Part shown: positions 53,473-61,200 of the stretch, in pieces
Layout of the letters: every line of letters starts with the position of its first letter
How positions within the stretch are numbered: the stretch's first letter is position 1
Assembly (NCBI GenBank): GCA_039820545.1
Contig: JBCBPW010000010.1
Span: forward strand, 44,914 to 108,913
DNA length: 64,000 nucleotides
Direction: 5' to 3'
Source of the DNA: JALEFZ01 sp039820545
GTDB lineage: Bacteria; Bacteroidota; Bacteroidia; J057
The notes under the pieces: model-generated
Told to the model about the DNA's origin: nothing
Database searches by the model: none
Seen by the model: the letters and a program-made list of their open reading frames with translations, nothing else
Position numbers and translations under genes: made by a program

Positions 53473-54969
53473 TCATCGAACCATAAATCTGGCGATGCTT
53501 GACCTCCTGCCGTCATGCAATCGGAGGAAGTATGAGCCTGTGGGCAAGGCTGTAATATCCACTTCGATGGTTTGTTCTCCTTTTTCGGCAAACTCCTGTT
53601 GCTGGCGTATCAGGCGTCCATTCGTGTCATATATACGAACCGTTACCGTATGGCTCTCCGTTAAATTGAAACTGACCTGAAAATTGTCAGACGTTGCGGG
53701 ATTTGGGTAGGGCGTAAGGTTCAGGCTGGTAGAGGAAGTGGGATTCTCACTAGGATCTAGGAGTAAATCATCGGATAAAGAGAGTACGCCCCCGTCATTG
53801 GTGTACAGCTTGGCGGTATAATTCGCCGACAGGTCTATCCCGGTAAGTAGTACATCCTGGTCGTTGTCACCATCCACATCAGCAAAGGCAACCGAGCCAT
53901 CAACTAAGTCGTCAAAAGGTGTACCCGACGCTTGGGTAAAATTGCCCAATCCATCATTAGTATACAGTCCTGTGTACGGAAAGACAAGGAGCCCCGTCCC
54001 CCCTATAATGAGTAAATCCTGGTCATTGTCGCTATCCACATCGGCAAAAGCCACCTCGCTGCCCATAAGCCCTGGAAAAGGGGTACCCGCCACTTGGGTG
54101 AAATTGCCCGAGCCGTCATTGGTGTATAGTCTCGAGATGCCGACAGTTCCGTTAGTCCCCGTGATGAGCACATCCTGGTCTTTGTCGCCATCTACATCGG
54201 CAAAGGCAATCGCGCTGAGGGCTACACCGGCGAAAGGAGTTCCCAACACTTCGGTAAAGCTGCCCGAGCCGTCATTGGTGTACAGCTTTGAACTTACACC
54301 GCTACCATCGGGCGAGCCCGTGATGAGCACATCCTGGTCGTTGTCGCCGTCCACATCGGCAAAGGCGATGAAGCCTTCACGTACGCCCGTAAAAGGCGTC
54401 CCCAACACTTCGGTAAAGCTGCCCGATCCATTATTGATGTATAGCCTCGCTGTAGTGATATAAACAGGACTGGAAACCTGGATTCCCGTGATGAGCACAT
54501 CTTGATCGTTGTCACCATCCACATCGGCAAAGACGACGGAGCTCTCATTGACGCCCTGAAAAGGTGTTCCAATTACTTCGGTAAAGTTACCCGACCCGTC
54601 ATTGGTGTACAATTTCGAGCTGAACGACCCTGTGATGAGTACATCCTGATCCTTATCGCCGTCCACATCGGCAAAGGCGATCGAGCCTTCTGAAACGCCG
54701 GAAAATGGCGTGCCCAACACTTCGGAAAAGTTACCCGAGCCATCATTGGTGTACAGTTTGGCTATGAGAACACTAGGGGGTTGCCCCGTAAAGTTTATCC
54801 CCGTGATGAGCAGATCCTGGTCGTTATCGCCGTCCACATCAGCAAAGGCGATTGAGCTCTCTTGAACGCCAGTAAATGGTGTCCCCAGCACTTCGAAAAA
54901 ATTCTGGGCAAAGGTCTGTGAAGGAAACGAAAAACTGATAAGGAGAAGAAGTAAGCATAACCTGTTCAT
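53473..54969 (-). CDS. T9SS-targeted FG-GAP/VCBS repeat protein
   Basis: 498 residues with a signal peptide (LCLLLLLISFSFPSQTFAQ). Seven tandem repeats of 48-57 residues each carry IAFADVDGDNDQDVLITG and LYTNDGSGNFTEVLGTPF, with the calcium-type DxDxDxD loop. They should fold as an integrin-like beta-propeller. The repeats are also close at DNA level, so unequal crossing-over can change their number. The C-terminus is a T9SS sorting domain (PYPNPATSDNF, IYDTNGRLIRQQ). It shares its leader with the 47.5 kb gene. Confidence 0.88.
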   Translation of the reverse strand: MNRLCLLLLLISFSFPSQTFAQNFFEVLGTPFTGVQESSIAFADVDGDNDQDLLITGINFTGQPPSVLIAKLYTNDGSGNFSEVLGTPFSGVSEGSIAFADVDGDKDQDVLITGSFSSKLYTNDGSGNFTEVIGTPFQGVNESSVVFADVDGDNDQDVLITGIQVSSPVYITTARLYINNGSGSFTEVLGTPFTGVREGFIAFADVDGDNDQDVLITGSPDGSGVSSKLYTNDGSGSFTEVLGTPFAGVALSAIAFADVDGDKDQDVLITGTNGTVGISRLYTNDGSGNFTQVAGTPFPGLMGSEVAFADVDSDNDQDLLIIGGTGLLVFPYTGLYTNDGLGNFTQASGTPFDDLVDGSVAFADVDGDNDQDVLLTGIDLSANYTAKLYTNDGGVLSLSDDLLLDPSENPTSSTSLNLTPYPNPATSDNFQVSFNLTESHTVTVRIYDTNGRLIRQQQEFAEKGEQTIEVDITALPTGSYFLRLHDGRRSSIARFMVR

Positions 54970-55350
54970 GATACTATTCTTTTTGTTGAGGTGAATAGAT
55001 GATTGGCAGGTTAAAACTATTGGTAGGATCTGTACGGAGTCATGAAAATGTGAGTGGATCGACTTTTGGGTAACTTGAAATCTACTTTTAAGCTGATAAA
55101 GTAAATAAGGATGGTGAGAATGGCTCGAATCAAATCATTTACTTTGAATGTACCCTACCCAGACCCTTCACCTGTAAATTCTAGTTAGCATCTTCAAGTA
55201 CGGATAGATTTCATGTCATGATACGGTTATTTCATATTGGTCTTGAGTCATTTCACTTCGATTATACCCATTGTGCTTTAAAACTTATCTTACCTTTGAA
55301 GCTCAAATTTTTTTGTTAAATCAGGCCTCAAGCAAACTTGATCCTTGAAT
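54970..55350. other. Divergent intergenic region
   Basis: About 380 bp between the FG-GAP gene and the sensor kinase. It holds copy 2 of the shared leader element (54993-55030) for the minus-strand gene. I see no ORF of note in the remainder. Confidence 0.45.
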
Positions 55351-55383
55351 TTTGCTCCCATTGAATGTGAAACTTATTCTTTG
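55351..55383 (+). promoter_or_regulatory. Candidate promoter of the LytS-type kinase
   Basis: TTTG at 55351-55354, 20 bp spacer, then TATTCTTTG (TAnnnTTTG, one base longer than the Bacteroidota consensus TAnnTTTG), 24 bp before the ATG at 55407. Confidence 0.35.
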
Positions 55384-55406
55384 GGACAAAACCATATGGT
55401 AGGCAT

Positions 55407-56444
55407 ATGTCAAAAAAAAATAGTACTCAAATCATTATCCTTAGTGCACTGTCCATCACCATTTTGATGCACTTCCAGCGCGGCCTGTTGCTATTCGCAA
55501 CCCAAAAAGATCTCGCAGCCAATTTTGGTGTGACCCTCGAAACCCTGCTGCTGAGGATGCTTTTCTTTTTTAGCTATGCCTGTTTGCTGTTGAGCTTTAA
55601 CATTCTTTGGAAAGACAAATCTCCCTTCCTGGGCCGCAAGGGATCCAATGTCCTCACCAACTTTGTGATATTCCTATCGGCAGGCGTTATCACCACGAAT
55701 GTCATGGTGAATTTTCTTTCTGATGGGATAGAAAAGAGGCAGTTGTTCATGATCATTGCCACAGACTTTCTGATTGTTCACCCCATCCTATTGTTATTCG
55801 CTCGCTTTATCAAGCTAAATTTTCAGCAACAACAACTCCTTCTAGAGAAGGAGCAGGCCAAGCAAAGTGCTTTGCAGCATCAGCTGGAAGCTTTGCGTAC
55901 GCAGATCAATCCTCACTTTTTGTTCAATGCGTTAAATTCCCTGACCGTACTAATCCGCAAAAAATCTGATCGGGCTATACCCTTTGTACATCAACTGTCA
56001 TGGCTCTTACGTGCAACTCTGCACAGAAGTGACGAGGACTTGATTACGATTCAAAATGAACTGGAGTATTTGGAAAGTTATACTTTTCTACAAAAGGAAC
56101 GCTTTGCTGAAAAATTCAGGGTGGATGTTCAAATTCCAGAAAAATGGAAAAAGGAACTCATTCCTTCTTTTTCCCTGCAGATGTTGGCAGAAAATGCCAT
56201 TAAGCATAATATCGTTTCCAGTGAATACCCGCTTTTGATCGAAATCTATCCGGAGGGAGAATATCTGATCATTCGAAATCAGATCAAAAAAAGAAGAGAC
56301 GCATCCGAAGGTACAGGCATAGGCTTATTTAATTTATCTATCCGTTTTAAGCTTTTAAAGAAGAGGGATATTCAAATAAGCCAAGACAAAAACCATTTCA
56401 TCGTAAAATTACCCATTCAAAAAGATGAAGGCTATCATAATTGA
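55407..56444 (+). CDS. LytS-type sensor histidine kinase
   Basis: 345 residues: four hydrophobic segments in the first ~130 residues, then the His_kinase motif (about 165-245, LRTQINPHFLFNALNSL with the phosphoacceptor His in NPHFLFN) and an ATPase part with LQMLAENAIKHNI and GTGIGLFNL. This is the LytS/YehU-type membrane kinase. Its stop lies 20 bp inside the response regulator gene, so the two are co-transcribed and coupled. The input signal is unknown. Confidence 0.9.
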   Translation: MSKKNSTQIIILSALSITILMHFQRGLLLFATQKDLAANFGVTLETLLLRMLFFFSYACLLLSFNILWKDKSPFLGRKGSNVLTNFVIFLSAGVITTNVMVNFLSDGIEKRQLFMIIATDFLIVHPILLLFARFIKLNFQQQQLLLEKEQAKQSALQHQLEALRTQINPHFLFNALNSLTVLIRKKSDRAIPFVHQLSWLLRATLHRSDEDLITIQNELEYLESYTFLQKERFAEKFRVDVQIPEKWKKELIPSFSLQMLAENAIKHNIVSSEYPLLIEIYPEGEYLIIRNQIKKRRDASEGTGIGLFNLSIRFKLLKKRDIQISQDKNHFIVKLPIQKDEGYHN

Positions 56445-57207
56445 AGATGAGCAATCAGCTACAGAAGAGTTAAAGTTTTTGCTCCAGTTTATCGCTCCTG
56501 ACATACAAGTCATAAAATCGATAGAGACGGTATCTGATGCTATTTCCTTTTTTAAGAAAAAGGAAGCGTATGATGTGGTCTTCATGGATATCCATTTGGG
56601 AGATGGAATCTCTTTTGAAATCGTAAGGGAAGTGGAACCGACAGCTCCGATCATATTTACAACCGCCTTTGATCAATATGCGATCCAAGCTTTCAAGTTA
56701 AATAGCATTGACTATTTGCTGAAACCTATTCGGGAGGAAGAACTCAAAAATGCCATCCACAAATTGAAAGCCAATCGTCGGCAAACGCTTATTTCTCCTC
56801 AGCAAATAGAGGCTTTTATGAGCCTGATGAACACTCCAAAAAAGAAATACAGAGTTTCATTTCTCGTTCAGAAAAAGAAAAAGCTTATTCCAATAGCGTC
56901 CTTAGACTTTGCTTTCTTCTTCATACAAGATGGGATTGTGAGGGGTACGATCCATGAAAATGAAACTTATATCTTCAGTGAGAAGCTGGAAGATTTAGAG
57001 ACTGACTTGAATCCTGAATTATTTTTCAGAGTCAATCGTCAATATTTGGTTCAGCGATCGGCCATCAAATCGCTCCAGCCCTACTTCAATGGTCGATTGG
57101 TGATCGAGCTACAGCCTCAGGTAAAGGACCAAATCATTGTTAGCAAAGCCAATACTTCTAGGTTGAAAGCTTGGTTGAAGGATTCCAATTATTCGAGTGC
57201 AAATTGA
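56425..57207 (+). CDS. LytTR response regulator
   Basis: 260 residues: receiver (about 1-120, IIIEDEQSATEEL, Asp54 region VVFMDIHLGDG, then TTAFDQYAIQAF, YLLKPI) and a LytTR DNA-binding domain (about 150-255, FFIQDGIVRGTIHENETYIF, FFRVNRQYLVQRSAIKSL, PYFNGRLVIEL). The gene overlaps the kinase by 20 bp. LytTR regulators bind direct repeats; likely targets are the divergent T9SS genes within the same island (inference). Confidence 0.92.
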   Translation: MKAIIIEDEQSATEELKFLLQFIAPDIQVIKSIETVSDAISFFKKKEAYDVVFMDIHLGDGISFEIVREVEPTAPIIFTTAFDQYAIQAFKLNSIDYLLKPIREEELKNAIHKLKANRRQTLISPQQIEAFMSLMNTPKKKYRVSFLVQKKKKLIPIASLDFAFFFIQDGIVRGTIHENETYIFSEKLEDLETDLNPELFFRVNRQYLVQRSAIKSLQPYFNGRLVIELQPQVKDQIIVSKANTSRLKAWLKDSNYSSAN

Positions 57208-57403
57208 TTTCTTACGCTAAGGTTATTGAGGTATTGATTCAGTCTAACTCACGGCTTACATCTATGGATTTCGTCTTGGCTGTCCAAATCCAGCCAGCAC
57301 ATAAAAAATTAATTATCAAATATTTAAATACCGAACAGGGCTTCAACTTGGATTTCTATACCTAAAAGAAAAAGTCGATTTCTTGTACCTATGTTGTACC
57401 CAA

Positions 57404-57440
57404 TAAAAAAGCACTTATCCCGATTATGGGATAAGTGCTT
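57404..57440 (-). terminator. Terminator downstream of tRNA-Met
   Basis: On the minus strand, AAGCACTTATCCC pairs with GGGATAAGTGCTT around a 6-base loop (57409-57440) and a run of Ts follows (As at 57404-57410 on the plus strand). It lies 12 bp past the tRNA 3' end. Confidence 0.85.
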
Positions 57441-57451
57441 GATTATCATCG

Positions 57452-57525
57452 TGGCGCAGGGGGGAATCGAACCCCCGACCTCAGGGTTATGAATCCTGCG
57501 CTCTAACCTTCTGAGCTACCGCGCC
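57452..57525 (-). tRNA. tRNA-Met (CAT anticodon)
   Basis: 74 nt fold as a full cloverleaf: acceptor GGCGCGG/CTGCGCC, D-arm with TAGCTCAGAAGGTTAGAGC, anticodon loop TTCATAA (CAT), T-arm GGGGGTTCGATTCCCCC. CCA is not encoded. One mismatch (A-C) occurs at the base of the anticodon loop. Elongator Met versus Ile2 (lysidine) cannot be settled here; the sequence looks like an elongator tRNA-Met. Its 3' half is duplicated at 47386. Confidence 0.95.
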
Positions 57526-57944
57526 TTGGATAAGCAATAATAAAGCACCCAAAAGGCCCTTTGAATTATTGCGAGTGCAAATATAAAACTCTTTTATGCT
57601 TCTTACCAAAATTTGTTGAAATTCTCTGGAGAAGTTTCGATAAAGGCGATTATCTGCCCTGCTCCCCCTTCTTAAGTCACCCATCATAACGCGTTCTCTT
57701 TAGCCCCTACTACCCTATCCCTGCCTCCCACGACATCTTTTCTTTCACTCTGGCCAGCGCATCCTTTGTCGTTCGCAAATGGCGATCCCTCATTTTACAT
57801 CCAATCAGATCCATTTTCTTTCACATCCCCCCCTTGGTTTGTTGAACTAACACCTCCAAAATCTTCAACATTTTAGCATGAATATTCAACAAATAAAAAT
57901 AATATACTCATGATCAATTACTTATCGATAACTACATATATTGA
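57526..57944. other. AT-rich gene-free region after the tRNA
   Basis: About 420 bp with no gene I can support. It turns AT-rich near 57880. The 5' promoter of the tRNA gene must lie in its first part (minus strand). Confidence 0.4.
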
Positions 57945-58048
57945 TTTTCTACCGTTTTCTCTCCGATCATTACATCAAATTCGAAAATTGACGTTCCTTA
58001 TCGGTGTTTTTCTACCAATTATCGACTAAATAATACCAAAATTCGAAA
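57945..58048. repeat. Imperfect tandem repeat in the leader of the beta-helix gene
   Basis: Two units about 62-63 bp apart each contain TTTTCTACC and, 23-24 bp later, AATTCGAAA (57945/57978 and 58008/58040). CTTATCG precedes both. The spacing is conserved, the rest less so. This could be a repeated regulator site. Confidence 0.5.
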
Positions 58049-58050
58049 TA

Positions 58051-58227
58051 ATGTATAGAAATGACCGCTTAAAGGTCCCTATTCTTCCACAGGTAGATGA
58101 ATTCCTTACAGATGCCCTTTCCATCAAGAAAGACTATGATCCTTCCACATTATTACAAGAATCATTTATTACCAATTTTTGTAATGTCCAAAAAAGAATA
58201 CCTCAACCGTTGTCTAATTATACTTAG
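58051..58227 (+). CDS. Small ORF directly before the beta-helix gene, 58 residues
   Basis: ATG to TAG, 58 codons, opening MYRNDRLKVPILPQVDEF and ending PQPLSNYT. Its TAG is immediately followed by the ATG of the next gene, which would favour re-initiation. No family is recognised. It could be a leader ORF or a small protein of its own; chance is also possible. Confidence 0.35.
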   Translation: MYRNDRLKVPILPQVDEFLTDALSIKKDYDPSTLLQESFITNFCNVQKRIPQPLSNYT

Positions 58228-61200
58228 ATGAACCAGAAAGTCTACTCTTGTAATCCCCCGTATCTTCCTTCTACCCTCTTTGGGATGCTCCTCCTACTTA
58301 TAGGGATGCTCCCCCAACACAGTTTCGCACAAGACTGCAACTGTGATATTACATTAGATTCTACAACTACATTCGCCAGTGGGCTCGCCACCGCCTATCA
58401 GCCAGGAGATACGATCTGTATCATGGCAGGCCAGCGTCACCGACTGATGCTCAGAGACTGGACAGGCACAGCCCAAGATCCACTTGTCTTCATCAACTGC
58501 GGAGGCCAAGTAGACATATATAGCAACGACTTTCACTACGGCATCAGCATGGTGAATGTCCAACACGTCAAACTGCTGGGAAATGGCGATCCCAGCCATC
58601 CCTATGGGATACGTGTGTCCAAAGGAAACAAAGGAGACGGCATCTCTATCACAGGCATTAGCACAAATGTCGAAATCGCCCATACCGAAATTGACAGCAC
58701 ATTTAGTAATGCCATCCTCTGCCGCGCTGCGCCTACCTGTGATTCGGCTACGCACAGAGGCAATTTCCTCATGGAAGATATCAAGATCCACGACAATTAT
58801 ATCCACGATGTCAACGGTGAGGGGATTGCTGTAGGATCTATTTTCTATACCAGCGGGCGAACGGTCTACTGCGGAGGTGTTCAGCATACCTACATGCCCC
58901 ACCTAATTGATGGCGTAAAAATTTACCAAAATACCATCGCACGCACAGGACTGGAAGGCATACAGGTCTTCAGCGCACCTTCAGACGTAGATATATATGA
59001 CAATGAAGTCACCTTCTATGGACTACGAGAGCAAGGAGGAGAAAATGAAGGAATCAACCTAGGTGCGGGAGCTACAGGTCACATTTTTCGCAATACCTTC
59101 AAAGATGGCTTAGGAACGGCCATCGAGATTCACGGTATCGGAAATACAAGAGTAGACAACAACCTCATCGTAAGGGCAGGCGTCAATTATGCTCCAGAAA
59201 ATTCTAGCCTCGCAGCCTACGGTATCTTTGTCAACGACCAATCTACGCTTGCAGGTTATTATTTTCAGTTTATTAATAATACCATCATCGAACCCAAAAC
59301 AGATGGAATCAGATTCTCCTCTGTCATTTCTTCCAATAACATCATAAGCAACAACCTCATCGTAGCGCCTGGAGCCTACTCACAATACGAAACAGATAAT
59401 ACAAGCGCCGAAGGCAATGACGCATACGTTTTCCTCTCCAATGGGACAACTGTCGACATGGCCTCCAATACATTTGCCCAAGAAACGCAAAACCTCGGCC
59501 TCGCAGATCCCACTCAGGATAACTTTGCCCTCTTAGGCACCTCCTCACTCATAGATGCAGGGACCAACATCAGCGGACTAAATATCAGTACTGATATCCA
59601 AGGAATCGACCGCAGCACCAATCTGTCAGCAGATGTAGGTGCATTTGAGTTTCAAGCGGCTCCCACCAACCTCAACTGTGGGTGCGACGTGGTGATCCCA
59701 CTGAATGTGCAAACCGCCAATGGCGCAAACTATTCCTACGCCCCAGGCGATACGGTGTGTATCCTAGGGGGAGCCAGAAACCACCTAGAACTCGTTAACT
59801 GGACAGGCTCACAAGCAGAACCTGTGGTTTTCATCAACTGTGGGGGACCTATAGAACTATTCAATAGCGATCAGGCATTTGGTCTGCACCTGGAGAGCCT
59901 CCAACATGTAGAGATGACCGCGCTTTCCACTACCACGCATCCCTATGGAATTACGATCAAAGGCACGCAAACAGGTGGTTCTGGAATCCTCCTCGATGGA
60001 CATACACAAAATGTCTCTATCTCCCATATCGAAATCAAAGACATAGATGGTGCGGGACTTAAAGCATACAATGAGCCTGACTGTAACTCCCCTTACCTCA
60101 GAGGAAACTATACCATGAGCGACATTGAGGTGCATCATCTCTATGTACATGATGTGCAGCAGCAAGGTATGATCTTAGGATCTCCTAATTACACAGGCTA
60201 TCAGACTTCCTGTAGCCCCAAGGCACTCCTCCCTCATCTCATGGCCAATCTCAACGTCCATCACAACCAGATCGAACAGACGGGATATGAAGGGATCATG
60301 ATCAATTCTTCTCCTAGTAACTCGAACATCCACCACAACGAAGTGCGTACTTCGGGTCTTCGAGCAGTAGATAAGTGCATGGCAGGCATCCATATGGGCG
60401 GAGGTACAGCAGGAGATGTCCACAGCAACGCTATCTATGACACTAAGGGAGACGGGATCGTAGTAGAAGGACTCGGAGACAATAAAATCTACAACAACAT
60501 CATCGCACGTACAGGTACAGGACAGACTACACATCAAGCCCACGGTATTCATATATTAGAAGTTTCGCCTATTTACCAAGCGGGATTCCATGTGATGCAC
60601 AATACCATCGTGAGCCCCAAAAACAGAGGCATCTTCATGGAAGTGACCACCATGAAAACCAATAAAATCGTCAATAACATCGTCACCGATCCTGGTGAAT
60701 TGGACCATCAAGACGCAAACGCACACGAATATTCGCCTACAGAAGCATTCATTCACCTAGAAGGCCGTACAGGTGCCAAAATCTCACACAACTTACTCGA
60801 ACTGGAACTTGACGATATTCATTTTACAGATCACGAAAATGACAACTACAACTTGCTCAGCACCTCTCCTGCTGTGGACGAGGGCATGAACCTTTCTTAT
60901 GCAGGTGTGTTGCAAGACTTCAATGACAGCGCGCGAAGCAATGTGGATATTTTTGACATCGGTGCGCTAGAGTTCGGCTCTAATCCCAGCGTGAAGGCCT
61001 GTGATTGTGCGGTGACCATCGACACGAGCATGCACTTCGCCAATGGCAACCAGTACACCTACCAGCCAGGGGATACCATTTGTATCGCAGCAGGAACCCG
61101 TAGATTCCTCCGATTCATGAACTGGTCAGGGACAGCAGAAGACCCACTCGTATTTGTCAACCTCGGCGGGACAGTCACGATCCAGCAGTCGGGTAAGCAG

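Larger units (their letters stand above)
47386..57525. mobile_element. Candidate genomic island bounded by tRNA-Met and its 3' copy
   Basis: About 10 kb lie between the 3' fragment at 47386-47429 and the intact tRNA-Met at 57452-57525, both on the minus strand. This is the layout left when an element recombines into a tRNA 3' end and restores the gene. Cargo: a beta-propeller T9SS protein, a CE1-like esterase, a pectinacetylesterase-like lipoprotein, an FG-GAP T9SS protein and a LytTR two-component system. No integrase or recombinase reading frame was found, so it is either non-autonomous or decayed. A duplication of a truncated tRNA gene is the alternative. Confidence 0.5.

Noticed and set aside
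53473..54969. Regular repeats that might look like a CRISPR array
   Set aside because: The period is 144-171 bp and in phase with an open protein frame; they are coding FG-GAP repeats.
57171..57365. 64-codon ORF after the LytTR regulator
   Set aside because: It starts within the regulator gene, lacks any motif and has no coupling signal.
57208..57451. Possible integrase remnant next to the tRNA
   Set aside because: I read both strands for recombinase motifs (R..H-x-x-R..Y) and found none.
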